This document shows, in pieces, positions 25,390-34,606 of a stretch of 64,000 nucleotides of DNA; the first letter of the stretch is position 1; each line of letters starts with the position of its first letter. Origin of the DNA: an uncultured Lachnospiraceae bacterium (GTDB taxonomy: Bacteria > Bacillota_A > Clostridia > Lachnospirales > Lachnospiraceae); contig CATOMC010000003.1 in assembly GCA_951801245.1 (NCBI GenBank), positions 1-64,000 on the forward strand. The letters run 5' to 3'. A program made the translations under genes and the position numbers. The notes beneath the pieces are model-generated. The model searched no databases. It saw only the letters and a list, made by a program, of their open reading frames with translations, and was not told where the DNA came from.

Positions 25390-26061
25390 TTACTTCACGG
25401 CAACAACCACAGAGAATTTCTGATAGGAATAAACGCATTTTACGGTTCCAAAACCGCAGTTTTGCAGCATACGGACCTCGTCCTCAACAGAGCATTCCCT
25501 GTCCAGTTTCCGGCGTTCCTTCCACAATGCGATATCCTGCGCTGTTAAGCCGCTGTCAGTAAGCTGACTTTCCCAGTAAGTATCAAACCAATGATTCAGG
25601 CTGGGCTGACCGGCACAGAACTGGTCATAATTTACAAAAAGTCCCCCGGACGGTAGGCTGTCATATAATCTGGCAAACAGTTTCTCTTTATCCGGGTCTG
25701 TCAGGTGATGGACAGACAGGGCAGAGATAGCGGTATCAAAAGGGCAGTCAGGCAGTGCTTCGTTGTAATTGCTGATTTGATAGGATACGTTTTTCATGGT
25801 GTCAAATCTCTTACGGGCCACATCCAGCATTTCCTCAGCGATATCTACCAGGATATAGTCTGCATTCGGACAGGCCTGATACCAGAAGGACGTTAACAGT
25901 CCTGTCCCGGCGCCTAAATCGACAACCCGCTTTGGTGTATCTATGTTTGCAGCAATAAAGTTTGTTGTGTTTCGGTAGAAATCATCGAAGCAGGGAATAA
26001 ACTTCCTGCGGTTTGCGTCATATTCTCTGGCTATGAGATTAAATTGTTCTTCGATATTCAT
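25390..26061 (-). CDS. Class I SAM-dependent methyltransferase
   Basis: 223 residues; start ATG 26061 overlaps the stop of the NTF2-like gene, a sign of translational coupling. Motif I is VVDLGAGTGLL, motif II YILVDIAEEMLDVA, the region before motif IV reads ISNYNEALPDCPFDTAISAL, and SLPSGGLFVNYDQF follows. It resembles the Methyltransf_25/UbiE group acting on small molecules. The product ends with SYQKFSVVVAVK and appears complete. It is the last gene of the minus-strand operon that starts with the AGCS transporter. Confidence 0.85.
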   Translation of the reverse strand: MNIEEQFNLIAREYDANRRKFIPCFDDFYRNTTNFIAANIDTPKRVVDLGAGTGLLTSFWYQACPNADYILVDIAEEMLDVARKRFDTMKNVSYQISNYNEALPDCPFDTAISALSVHHLTDPDKEKLFARLYDSLPSGGLFVNYDQFCAGQPSLNHWFDTYWESQLTDSGLTAQDIALWKERRKLDRECSVEDEVRMLQNCGFGTVKCVYSYQKFSVVVAVK

Positions 26062-26450
26062 GATGAATGATTCCTTTCTGCCGGGCAGATTGGTGTACCG
26101 ATCTTTTTATCCAGACGCCACTGCGGAGCCGTACCGTCATCGCCCCAGTATTCATCGATAGATGCGATTTTCCCGGCTTTACATTGGATAAACGATGTCA
26201 CGTGAAAAGATAGTTTTTGGTCTGGCGTAAATACGTGCACCACGGTAATGTATAAATCGCCAATCTGCTCCAGCCGTTCGATTTTGCCATCCCACGAACC
26301 GGGGTATTCACAGTTGGCGCGGATAAATTCTTCTACCGTAAAGTGTTCATTTGTGTTATGCCAGTTTATATAGGCATCTTCATGGAAAAAACTTCTCATG
26401 CGGTCAGCATCCTGTTGTAATGCTGCTTTCCAATAAGCGTCTAAATGCAT
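26058..26450 (-). CDS. NTF2-like (SnoaL-type) protein
   Basis: 130 residues from ATG 26450, which has TAGGAGG upstream. MHLDAYWKAALQQDADRMRS, FFHEDAYINWHNTNEHFTVE, YITVVHVFTPDQKLSFHVTS and GKIASIDEYWGDDG form the cone-shaped NTF2/SnoaL fold. Members include isomerases and ligand-binding proteins; no active site can be assigned here. It ends inside the start of the methyltransferase gene, so the two are likely made together. Confidence 0.75.
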   Translation of the reverse strand: MHLDAYWKAALQQDADRMRSFFHEDAYINWHNTNEHFTVEEFIRANCEYPGSWDGKIERLEQIGDLYITVVHVFTPDQKLSFHVTSFIQCKAGKIASIDEYWGDDGTAPQWRLDKKIGTPICPAERNHSS

Positions 26451-26488
26451 TTTAATCCTCCTACTTTCGGCAAATGCAGGCACCCGCC

Positions 26489-26763
26489 CTACTTCCCTTC
26501 CCGCCTGATCCGAATCAATGCAAAGACATCCCGATAAAGTTCCTGCAATGCCTGAGAGCAGTCCGGCAGCATAGCTTCAACGCGGCCTTCTTAAATTTGA
26601 CGTTCCAGCCTTTCTCCATACTGCAGGAACTGAATTCTATCAGTTCAGGGCAGGCGTAGCGTGCTCTGATCTGGGTGCAGAACTCAAGAAAGAGAGGATT
26701 TCCAACATAGTCTGCCATTTTATGTATTGTAGGACATTTATTTATGTTTTGTAAATCAATCAT
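26489..26763 (-). pseudogene. DUF3788 protein with internal out-of-frame deletion
   Basis: The N-terminal part from ATG 26763 (IHKMADYVGNPLFLEFCTQI ... FSSCSMEKGWNVKFKK) matches the first half of DUF3788 proteins. After KFKKA the frame shifts and yields a short nonsense tail. In another frame the sequence right after it reads EAMLPDCSQALQELYRDVFA and ends RIRREGK at 26489, the normal C-terminus. The middle, which should carry the LCTLYP-type core, is gone. Its start codon lies within the last codons of the AGCS gene. Confidence 0.65.
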
Positions 26764-28204
26764 GATGTGTATCTCCTGTTTCGTACGTTTTTTTGTGGTG
26801 TTGTTCGTAATCCTTTAGGGACTGTATCGCCTGTGGAGCCAGCGGGAACAGTGCGATCATGTTAAAGAGTGTCATGAGTCCCACACCGAAATCACCGATA
26901 TCCCACACGAAAGCATAGGTTGCCAGCCCGCCGATATAGAGCATAATAAGGGCGAGAATCTTATACAGCGTCTGGGACAGCCAGTTGTCTCCAAAAAGGT
27001 AAGCCACATTGGAGCGGGCGTAGAACAAGATGCCGATAAAGGTGGAGAAGCTGAAAAGCCACAGGATGGCGGCGATAAAGATGACGCCGAAATCCCCCAG
27101 GTGATGGTGCATGGCCGTCTGTAGCAGGTCCATGCCTTCCAGTCCTTTGGTCAGCTCGGCGGGGGCAAGCAGCATGATCATGGCGGAACAACTGCATATG
27201 ACAATCGTGTCAATAAAGACCCCCAGTGCCTGCAGGAGCCCTTCTTTGGCGGGATGGTCGATATCGGCGGCCGCGGCGGCGCAGGGAGCGGAGCCGGAAC
27301 CGGCTTCATTGGAGAAGAGGCCCCTTTTGGCGCCATTCATAATGACGGCACCGATGCCGCCGGCAACCGCCTGACGAAATCCCAATGCTTCGGAGAAAAT
27401 CTGTGCAAATACAGAAGGAAGCAGGGCTGCATTCTTGAGGATGATAAAGATTGTCATCAGAAAATAGCAGACAGCCATAAAGGGTACCAGGATGTCCAGT
27501 ACTTTAACTGTAGCATTTTTGCGCAGCACGATGAAGGCAGAGACCGTCACCAGAATGATGGTGGTATAGTGGGGATCAATCTCAAAGGCATTTGCAAAAG
27601 CACTGGACACGGAATTGCCGATGACCTGGCTGATGCCGCACCAGCAGATCAGGCCGGATATGGCGAACAAAACAGCGATGACCGAATGTTTTCTGGCGCT
27701 GTTCTTTTGCAGGAAAAGATGGTGGATATAATAGGCAGGGCCGCCGCGGTAGCCGCCATAGAGGGGATCCTTTTCTTTGTAAAGCTGAGCCAGGGTTCCT
27801 TCGATAAAGGCGGTGGAAGAACCGAGGAGGGCGATGAGCCACATCCAGAATAGTGCGCCGGCACCGCCTGCGGAGATGGCGGCAACCACGCCCACCAGAT
27901 TGCCCATTCCCACGCGGGTAGCGGTGGATACAATGAGCGCCTGGATACCTGAGATGGCATCCTTTTGAGATACATTTCTCTTTTCTGCGGTGATTCTTAT
28001 CATTTCGGGAAACAGCCGCAGGGGCAGGAACCTTGTCCGTAGCGTAAAGTAGATCCCGGACGGGATCAAGATCAGCACAAGCAAAGAAAGTCCCAGGGAA
28101 CTTCCGCCAGGCAGGGGAATGGTAATGAAATCGCCCCAGAGTATATGAAATAATTGATAAAAAATATCTGTCAAAAAATTACCGGCCGTTTCTAAAATCA
28201 TCAT
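26756..28204 (-). CDS. AGCS-family sodium/amino-acid (alanine/glycine) symporter
   Basis: About 482 residues from ATG 28204, chosen because TGAGGA lies 8 nt upstream; in-frame ATGs at 28219 and 28270 are less likely. The protein has ten or more membrane helices and the family signatures GVAAISAGGAGALFWMW-like (VVAAISAGGAGALFWMW) and GGYRGGPAYYIHHL, then NGAKRGLFSNEAGSGSAPCAAAAAD. These are hallmarks of AlsT/DagA sodium:alanine symporters in the cytoplasmic membrane. It heads a minus-strand operon with DUF3788 remnant, NTF2-like and methyltransferase genes, and is divergent from the LacI regulator. Confidence 0.9.
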   Translation of the reverse strand: MMILETAGNFLTDIFYQLFHILWGDFITIPLPGGSSLGLSLLVLILIPSGIYFTLRTRFLPLRLFPEMIRITAEKRNVSQKDAISGIQALIVSTATRVGMGNLVGVVAAISAGGAGALFWMWLIALLGSSTAFIEGTLAQLYKEKDPLYGGYRGGPAYYIHHLFLQKNSARKHSVIAVLFAISGLICWCGISQVIGNSVSSAFANAFEIDPHYTTIILVTVSAFIVLRKNATVKVLDILVPFMAVCYFLMTIFIILKNAALLPSVFAQIFSEALGFRQAVAGGIGAVIMNGAKRGLFSNEAGSGSAPCAAAAADIDHPAKEGLLQALGVFIDTIVICSCSAMIMLLAPAELTKGLEGMDLLQTAMHHHLGDFGVIFIAAILWLFSFSTFIGILFYARSNVAYLFGDNWLSQTLYKILALIMLYIGGLATYAFVWDIGDFGVGLMTLFNMIALFPLAPQAIQSLKDYEQHHKKTYETGDTHHD

Positions 28205-28285
28205 ATGCAGTATCCTCATCTTATCTTTGTTTGGTTGTATTGGGAGATTATGGTTACAGATAATCGTCAACAGACCGAAATCTTT

Positions 28286-28314
28286 TTGACACCCAATATA
28301 TTTCAGTATATACT
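28286..28314 (+). promoter_or_regulatory. Promoter of the LacI-type regulator
   Basis: Perfect TTGACA at 28286-28291, 17-bp spacer, TATACT at 28309-28314; 79 bp before the start codon. Confidence 0.8.
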
Positions 28315-28392
28315 ATAAACCAATATCTGTAAAACAAACATAATTGAATTATGAGACTTTCACACGTAAGATAGTCTGGCAGGAGGATGTAG

Positions 28393-29370
28393 ATGGCAGG
28401 TATCAGGGAGGTCGCAAAGCTGGCTCAGGTGGCGCCCAGTACGGTATCGCGGGCGCTGAACGGAAGCGGCTATGTGGCTGAGGAGACAAAAGAGAAAATC
28501 AGACAGGCAGTGTCGGAACTGGATTATGTACCGAATCAGTGGATCCGGAATCTGTATAGGAAAAAGACAGGCATTATCGGCGTATTGGCACCGGAATTGA
28601 TACATCCGTATTTTTCGGTTTTGTGGAGTTATCTGGAGGTGGAACTGCATCAGCATGGATATAACATGATGTTGTGCAACACGGGGGCGAATCCGCTGAT
28701 AGAGAGAGAGTATCTGGATACGCTGGAGAGGAATCTGTTCGACGGGATGATCATCGGGGCAGCGTTTTTGCCGGATGAGAACTATACGGAGATGGAAAAG
28801 CCGATAATTTCACTAGACCGCATTATCCCCGGAATCCCGTTGGTCACTTCGGATCATGAGCAGGGTGGTGAGATCGCGGCACAAAAGCTGTTGGAGGCAG
28901 GCTGCACCAAGGTTTTGCAGTTATCGGATCCGGAAGAAAAGAACATATCGTCGTCGAAAGCGGGGATGTCGTTTATCCGGTGTATGGAAGCACATGGAGC
29001 GAGCGTTGTGACGGAAAATATCAGATGGGAAGAAGTGATCCATTATGATAAGGCGATGGCGCGGACGAGAAAAATCTTGCAGACCTATCAGGATTTGGAT
29101 GGGATTTTGGCAAATGATCTATGTGCGTCAGCTTTTTTGAAGGTTTCCCGGGAACTGGGGATAGATGTGCCAGAGAAGCTTAAGATATTATCTTATGACG
29201 GAACATTTGTCACAGATTATAATTACCGTACGCTGTCGTCGATTGTGCAGGACATGGAAGGTATTGCCAGGAAAGCGGTGGAGATGCTGCTGAAGCTGAT
29301 CAATCAGCAGCCGCTGGTTGACAGGCAGGTATACATACCGGTTTATTATAAACAGGGAGATACTATATAG
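28393..29370 (+). CDS. LacI/GalR-family repressor of the alpha-glucoside operon
   Basis: 325 residues; CAGGAGGATG precedes ATG 28393. The N-terminal helix-turn-helix and hinge helix are clear (IREVAKLAQVAPSTVSRALN, YVPNQWIRNLYRKKTGIIGV). The rest is a periplasmic-binding-protein-like sensor domain (IIGAAFLPDENYTEMEKPI, DGILANDLCASAFLKVSREL, LKILSYDGTFVTDYNYRTLS). It sits directly before the sugar transporter genes, and two identical palindromes at their promoter are the probable binding sites. Sugar binding would release repression; the inducer is presumably a malto-oligosaccharide or other alpha-glucoside, judging from the GH13 enzyme. Confidence 0.88.
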   Translation: MAGIREVAKLAQVAPSTVSRALNGSGYVAEETKEKIRQAVSELDYVPNQWIRNLYRKKTGIIGVLAPELIHPYFSVLWSYLEVELHQHGYNMMLCNTGANPLIEREYLDTLERNLFDGMIIGAAFLPDENYTEMEKPIISLDRIIPGIPLVTSDHEQGGEIAAQKLLEAGCTKVLQLSDPEEKNISSSKAGMSFIRCMEAHGASVVTENIRWEEVIHYDKAMARTRKILQTYQDLDGILANDLCASAFLKVSRELGIDVPEKLKILSYDGTFVTDYNYRTLSSIVQDMEGIARKAVEMLLKLINQQPLVDRQVYIPVYYKQGDTI

Positions 29371-29401
29371 CAGCAAGGATTATAGAACAAAGGTTTCAGA
29401 T

Positions 29402-29439
29402 AGAGATGAGCAGCCGCATAAGCCGCTTATCTCTTTTTG
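29402..29439 (+). terminator. Terminator after the LacI gene
   Basis: AGAGATGAGC pairs with GCTTATCTCT around an internal loop, followed by TTTTTG. It separates the regulator from the transporter operon. Confidence 0.7.
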
Positions 29440-29577
29440 TATATGCCTGAATCGTTATGGCGGGAGCGGTCAGTGGAGCGCTGTAGAGAAAAGATAAAGG
29501 TTTTTGTGCAAAATTTATAAAATTTTAAAGGGGAATTTATAGAAATTAATGATTTCAAGTAAAATGCACAAAAGTGG

Positions 29578-29606
29578 TTGACTGGGAAGTCTGGAAAATG
29601 TATATT
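29578..29606 (+). promoter_or_regulatory. Promoter of the sugar-uptake operon
   Basis: TTGACT at 29578-29583, 17-bp spacer, TATATT at 29601-29606. The predicted start point falls on the first operator. Confidence 0.75.
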
Positions 29607-29612
29607 AATGAC

Positions 29613-29627
29613 ATGGAACAGTTCCAT
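29613..29627. promoter_or_regulatory. LacI-type operator O1
   Basis: ATGGAAC-A-GTTCCAT, a perfect 15-bp palindrome covering the predicted transcription start, so binding would block initiation. Confidence 0.8.
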
Positions 29628-29670
29628 ACAATTAAATACATAAGCATATGACAAATTTTTTTAACCAAAC

Positions 29671-29685
29671 ATGGAACAGTTCCAT
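29671..29685. promoter_or_regulatory. LacI-type operator O2
   Basis: Identical to O1, 58 bp downstream, which is about five and a half helical turns. Two identical sites suggest looping or roadblock by a tetramer. Confidence 0.8.
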
Positions 29686-29794
29686 ACATGGGAAATGAGA
29701 TTGGAACTGGAGATTTCAATCGCGGGATTTGTGGTTAAGCGCTGTTTGGCACAGACCCGTCAAAAGAAAAAACGGCGCAGAAATGAGGGTGAAA

Positions 29795-31147
29795 ATGAAA
29801 AAAGTAATAGCAGTCGGACTGGCAATGGTCACAGCGTTATCTGTGCTGACAGGATGTGGTTCACAGGGAGATACTACTACTTCCGGAGGCAGTGCAGACA
29901 AGGAAAGTGCATCGGGGGAAAAGGTGACGATCACAATCTATCAGAGTAAGATTGAGGCAAACGAAGGGTATAAGAAGGCGATTGAGACATATCAGTCCAT
30001 TCACCCGGAAGTAACGATTAATCTGGAGGCCGTAACGGGCAATGACTTCTCGGCATCCCTCAAAGCGAAGATGCAGTCGGATCCGCCCACGATCTTCTCG
30101 GTCGGCGGATTTCAGGATTTGAAAGATTACAGTGATATTCTGGAAGATTTATCAGACCAGCCTGTGCTTGAACATGCGCTGGAGGGAACAACGGACATGT
30201 TCACGACAGAAGACGGTAAAGTACTCGCAATACCGCTTTATATGGAAGGTTACGGATTTGTAGTAAACAGGCAGATGTTCGAGGATGCAGGCGTGGAATT
30301 TGATTCCATGATGACCTATGAGGGCATGAAGGCAGGGTTTGATACGCTGAAAGCCAAAATAGATGCGGGTGAGATGCAGGAGAAATATCCCCTTCTGGAG
30401 GCGGTGATGGAGTATCCGACGAAGGAATTGTGGATTGCAGGAGACCACGATGTCAACGTAGCACTGACCCATGATTTTGCAACGGCAAAAGAGGCTTATG
30501 ATGCGGATACACTGCCGGGAACAGGGTTTGAGGACTATAAGACCATGGTAGATTTCCAGGCAGGGTATACGACCAATGCGGATAATACAGCCAATCTGAA
30601 CTCCGTAGATTATACAACCTCTCTGGAAGGCGGTCTCGCCATAGAGCGTGTGGCAGCTATTAAGCAGGGTAACTGGGTAGCGCCGGCAGTGGAAACGACG
30701 GATCCGGAAGTTCTTGCGAAACTGGATATGCTTCCTTATTCCGTACCCGGGTATTCAGACGGCAAGTACTTTGTAGGTGTTTCCGGTTACTGGGCAATCT
30801 GCAATAAGTCAAGCGATGCACAAAAAGCAGCGGCAAAAGAATTTATCAACTGGTTATACAGCGATCCGGCAGGACAGAAAATCGTGGTAGAAAACTGTAA
30901 GTTTGTACCTCCTTATGATCATTTCGGTGATTTAAAGGCATCAGATCCGCTGTCCCAGAGAATCATGGATGCCAACAGTGCAGGCAATACCATGAACGGC
31001 TGGGTATATAGTGGAGCGCCTAACACATGGGGGCAGCAGGCAGCAGGTGTCATGGTTCAGAAATATCTGGCAGGGCAGGCTACATGGGAAGAAGTAACAG
31101 CAAGCAGTGTGGAACAGTGGGAGAGTATGCGTGCATCACAAAAATAG
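29795..31147 (+). CDS. Extracellular sugar-binding lipoprotein of an ABC importer
   Basis: About 450 residues from ATG 29795, which has GAGGGTG just upstream; upstream in-frame starts lack a site. A lipoprotein signal ends in LSVLTGC, with Cys21 as the lipidated residue. The mature part is a family 1 solute-binding protein: ITIYQSKIEANEGYKKAIET, GFVVNRQMFEDAGVEFDSMM, SVDYTTSLEGGLAIERVAAI, GVSGYWAICNKSSDAQKAAA and AKEFINWLYSDPAGQ. It captures the substrate outside the membrane and passes it to the two permeases downstream. The ATPase (MsmX/UgpC type) is not in the operon and is presumably shared. Confidence 0.88.
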   Translation: MKKVIAVGLAMVTALSVLTGCGSQGDTTTSGGSADKESASGEKVTITIYQSKIEANEGYKKAIETYQSIHPEVTINLEAVTGNDFSASLKAKMQSDPPTIFSVGGFQDLKDYSDILEDLSDQPVLEHALEGTTDMFTTEDGKVLAIPLYMEGYGFVVNRQMFEDAGVEFDSMMTYEGMKAGFDTLKAKIDAGEMQEKYPLLEAVMEYPTKELWIAGDHDVNVALTHDFATAKEAYDADTLPGTGFEDYKTMVDFQAGYTTNADNTANLNSVDYTTSLEGGLAIERVAAIKQGNWVAPAVETTDPEVLAKLDMLPYSVPGYSDGKYFVGVSGYWAICNKSSDAQKAAAKEFINWLYSDPAGQKIVVENCKFVPPYDHFGDLKASDPLSQRIMDANSAGNTMNGWVYSGAPNTWGQQAAGVMVQKYLAGQATWEEVTASSVEQWESMRASQK

Positions 31148-31168
31148 CAGGTAGGATGGTGAGAAGCT

Positions 31169-32038
31169 ATGAAAAAAAGTAAAGGAAGATTTTGGCTGTT
31201 CTTAATGCCGGCGTTTTTGTCCTTTACGCTGGTGGTATTGATACCTATGCTGATCGGGTTTTTCTATGCGTTTACAGATTGGAATGGAATCGTTGGAAGT
31301 GATATACAGTTTGTGGGCATCCAGAATTTCATAGATATCTTTCGGCGGGATGATTCTTTCCTTCATGCGTTTGGATTTACCGCAGGATTTTCCGTCTGTG
31401 CGGTCATCCTGGTAAATCTGGTAGGCTTTTTGCTGGCGCTTTTGGTTACCCAGCAGTTTAAAGGAGCTACCTTGCTGCGAGGTATTTTCTTCATGCCGAA
31501 TCTGATAGGCGGACTGTTGTTAGGTTTTACATGGCAGTTTATCTTCGTATCCATCTTTGAAGCGTTGTCCAAGTCTACGGGTTGGTCTTTCCTAAGCGGA
31601 TGGCTTTCCAACCCGGAGACGGGTTTTGTGGGACTGTTGATTTTGACGGTATGGCAGCTTTCCGGCTATATGATGATTGTATATATAGCGCAGATACAGC
31701 AGATCCCGGAATCCGTTAAGGAAGCGGCGCGGATTGACGGTGCGAATGGATGGGCCATGTTGAAGGCGATTATATTACCTTTGATGATGCCGGCATTTAC
31801 CATTGGATTGTTTTTATCCATATCGAATTCCTTTAAGATGTTTGATCAGAATCTGGCATTGACACAGGGTGGGCCTTATAAATCCACAGAGATGTTAGCC
31901 TTAAATATTTATAACTCGGCATTTGGTGCCAATGAGTTTGGTTTTGCACAGGCCAAGGCGATCGTATTCATGATTCTGGTGGCAGGAATCGGTGTGACAC
32001 AGCTTGTTATCACGAAGAAGAGGGAGGTTGAGATGTAA
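31169..32038 (+). CDS. Sugar ABC transporter permease (MalF type)
   Basis: 289 residues with six membrane helices; site AGGATGGTGAG precedes ATG 31169. The cytoplasmic EAA loop that docks the ATPase is visible: VKEAARIDGANGWAMLKAII. N-terminal FWLFLMPAFLSFTLVVLIPM and the DWNG motif are typical of MalF-like CUT1 permeases. It shares one base with the next gene (TAATG), so the two permeases are translationally coupled and form the membrane heterodimer. Confidence 0.9.
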   Translation: MKKSKGRFWLFLMPAFLSFTLVVLIPMLIGFFYAFTDWNGIVGSDIQFVGIQNFIDIFRRDDSFLHAFGFTAGFSVCAVILVNLVGFLLALLVTQQFKGATLLRGIFFMPNLIGGLLLGFTWQFIFVSIFEALSKSTGWSFLSGWLSNPETGFVGLLILTVWQLSGYMMIVYIAQIQQIPESVKEAARIDGANGWAMLKAIILPLMMPAFTIGLFLSISNSFKMFDQNLALTQGGPYKSTEMLALNIYNSAFGANEFGFAQAKAIVFMILVAGIGVTQLVITKKREVEM

Positions 32039-32883
32039 TGGAAAAGACTGCAAAAAGCGGTACCAGACAGATGCGGACAGTTGTATATACGCTGATAGGC
32101 GTTTTTCTCGGCTGCCTGTTTATCTTTCCGATTTATATTCTGATACTCAATTCCTTTAAGAATACAAAAGGGATCTTCACGGATGTGATAGGGCTGCCGG
32201 ATGCCGCCACTTTTACAAGGGAGAATTATCCCAATGCCTTTGAGGCGCTTGATTATATCCGCTCTTTTGGAAATTCACTCTGGATCACGGTGGTCAGTAC
32301 GTTGTTGATCCTGCTGATCTCCTCCATGGCGGCATGGGTACTGGTAAGATATAAGACCAAAGCAAGTAAGATCATTTTCTTATTATTTGCGGCGTCCATG
32401 CTGATACCGTTCCAATGTGTGATGCTCCCGTTAGTGGGATTTGCCAGCAGGATCCATTTGATGAATCCGGCAGGACTGGTCTTTATGTATATGGGGTTCG
32501 GAACGAGTATGGCAATTGTCATGTTCCACGGGTTTATCAAGAACATTCCGGAAGAACTGGAAGAGGCGGCAACGATTGACGGATGTAATGGGATACAGCT
32601 TTTCTTTATCATCGTGATCCCGCTGATGCGGACCATATTGATTACCGTGGCGGTATTAAATGTCATGTGGATATGGAATGATTATCTGCTACCGTCGCTG
32701 ATCATCAATAAGGCAGGATGGCAGACGCTCCCGTTAAAAACATATCTGTTTTTCGGTCAGTTTGCCAAGAGATGGGATCTGGCCTCAGCCGGATTGATTA
32801 TGTGTATGATCCCGATTGTAATATTCTATCTGTTCTGCCAGAAATATATTGTGAAGGGCATTACGGATGGAGCGATTAAGTAA
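32038..32883 (+). CDS. Sugar ABC transporter permease (MalG type)
   Basis: 281 residues, six membrane helices. The EAA loop reads LEEAATIDGCNGIQLFFIIV, and ILNSFKNTKGIF near the N-terminus is typical of MalG-like CUT1 permeases. Starts within the stop codon of the first permease and is followed 20 bp later by the GH13 enzyme, so uptake and hydrolysis are in one operon. Confidence 0.9.
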   Translation: MEKTAKSGTRQMRTVVYTLIGVFLGCLFIFPIYILILNSFKNTKGIFTDVIGLPDAATFTRENYPNAFEALDYIRSFGNSLWITVVSTLLILLISSMAAWVLVRYKTKASKIIFLLFAASMLIPFQCVMLPLVGFASRIHLMNPAGLVFMYMGFGTSMAIVMFHGFIKNIPEELEEAATIDGCNGIQLFFIIVIPLMRTILITVAVLNVMWIWNDYLLPSLIINKAGWQTLPLKTYLFFGQFAKRWDLASAGLIMCMIPIVIFYLFCQKYIVKGITDGAIK

Positions 32884-32903
32884 GAAGGAAAAAGGATAAT
32901 GAA

Positions 32904-34601
32904 ATGACACAAAAAGAACAATGGTGGAAGAACGCGGTGGTCTATCAGGTTTATCCCAGGAGTTTCCAGGATAGTAACGGGGATGGGATCGGCGATCTGA
33001 AAGGGGTGGAAGAAAGGCTTCCTTATTTGCAGAAGCTGGGGATTGATGTGATCTGGTTAAGCCCCATATACCAGTCTCCCATGGACGACAATGGGTACGA
33101 TATATCAGATTACTACCAGATAGATCCTGTGTTCGGAACAAGTACGGATATGGACAGACTGATCGAAGAAGCCGGCAAAAGAGGCATACGGATTCTTCTG
33201 GATCTGGTGGTCAACCACTGTTCGGATGAGCATGTCTGGTTTCGGCGTGCATGTGAAGACGAGAATAGCAAAGAGGCAGGATATTTCTATTTCCGGAGAA
33301 CGGAGGGCGATGAGGCGCCCAATAATTGGCGGTCTAATTTTGGCGGAAGTGTATGGAGCAGGCTTGCAGACGGCAGATGGTACTATCACACCTTTTCGCC
33401 CAAACAGCCGGATCTGAACTGGGAGAATCCCCGGCTGCGCCAGGAAATATACAGAATGGTCAATTGGTGGCTGCAAAAAGGGATCGCCGGATTTCGGGTA
33501 GACGCGATTACGTTTATCAAAAAGGACCTGTCTTTTGCATCGGTGGAAACGGCGGATCAGAATCTGTATCCGGTGGAGAATTTCGAGAACTATCCCGGCA
33601 TCGAAGCGTTTTTGTCAGAACTAAAGAGAGAGACCTTTGACAAGTATGACTGCTTTACGGTGGCCGAGGCGCCGGGGGTAGCGGAGGAAGACTTTGCAAA
33701 GTATGCCGGTGAGGACGGATTTTTTTCCATGATCTTTGATTTCGGATGGGAGAGCATGGAGGGCGAAGAGGATAAAGCGTCTGTGGAGGCAATCGAGAGG
33801 TTGAAGAAAAGGCTGTTTGACAGTCAGCGCTTTATCAGCAGATATGGATGGTGCGGCACCTTTTTGGAGAATCATGATCAGGCAAGATGTCTGAACCGCT
33901 ATTTGGACCAGAAGGATAGAAACCGCTATAGTGCTTCGGCATTGGCAACGCTTTATTTTTTCCTATATGGAACGCCCTACATATATGAGGGACAGGAAAT
34001 CGGGATGGAGAATCCGGCCTGGGCCAGCCTGGACGAGTTAAAGGATACAAGAGCCAGGATCACCTGCAGGGAGAGGCTTAAGCAGGGGCAGACAGAGGAG
34101 GAAGTTTTGGAATATTTCAGCGCCTGGGGGCGGGATAATGCCAGAACACCCATGCAATGGGATGACAGTGAGAACGCAGGCTTCACCAAGGGCAGTCCCT
34201 GGATGAAGGTAAGGGACGATTATAGAGAAGTGAATGTGGAGAAGCAGTGGAAAGAACCGGCGTCTTTGCTGCTCTATTATCAGAAGCTGATCCGATTGCG
34301 CAAAGAAGCGCTGCAGGACGTGATGATCCATGGAAGCTTTGCACCTATCCTGGAAGCGGAAGAAGGCGTCATTGCCTATCAAAGGATTGCCGGTGATAAC
34401 GTGCTCAGCGTAGTAGTCAATATGGTAAATCAGAAACACACGCTGCCCATAGAATCCGGCAAAGGTCTTCCGTATGATATGCCGGGGACAGTACTTTTGC
34501 TGAATAATTATGAAGAAATAATCCGGACAGACGAAGGACTGCTCCTACAGCCCTATCAGGCGTTAGTCATACAGCACAAACAAACAGGAAGCAATGCGTG
34601 A
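32904..34601 (+). CDS. GH13 alpha-glucosidase
   Basis: 565 residues; AAAAAGGATAATGAA precedes ATG 32904. QDSNGDGIGDLKGVEERLPY is the GH13 subfamily 31 signature of alpha-glucosidases and oligo-1,6-glucosidases. The catalytic residues are visible: nucleophile Asp200 in GFRVDAI, acid/base Glu255 in TVAEAPG, and transition-state Asp325 in LENHDQAR. Ala follows the nucleophile, where Val favours alpha-1,6 and Ala is found in alpha-1,4-preferring enzymes, so maltose-type substrates are likely. No signal peptide: it acts in the cytoplasm on sugar imported by the upstream transporter. Its stop is 5 bp from the stop of the convergent recombinase gene. Confidence 0.88.
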   Translation: MTQKEQWWKNAVVYQVYPRSFQDSNGDGIGDLKGVEERLPYLQKLGIDVIWLSPIYQSPMDDNGYDISDYYQIDPVFGTSTDMDRLIEEAGKRGIRILLDLVVNHCSDEHVWFRRACEDENSKEAGYFYFRRTEGDEAPNNWRSNFGGSVWSRLADGRWYYHTFSPKQPDLNWENPRLRQEIYRMVNWWLQKGIAGFRVDAITFIKKDLSFASVETADQNLYPVENFENYPGIEAFLSELKRETFDKYDCFTVAEAPGVAEEDFAKYAGEDGFFSMIFDFGWESMEGEEDKASVEAIERLKKRLFDSQRFISRYGWCGTFLENHDQARCLNRYLDQKDRNRYSASALATLYFFLYGTPYIYEGQEIGMENPAWASLDELKDTRARITCRERLKQGQTEEEVLEYFSAWGRDNARTPMQWDDSENAGFTKGSPWMKVRDDYREVNVEKQWKEPASLLLYYQKLIRLRKEALQDVMIHGSFAPILEAEEGVIAYQRIAGDNVLSVVVNMVNQKHTLPIESGKGLPYDMPGTVLLLNNYEEIIRTDEGLLLQPYQALVIQHKQTGSNA

Positions 34602-34606
34602 GCATC

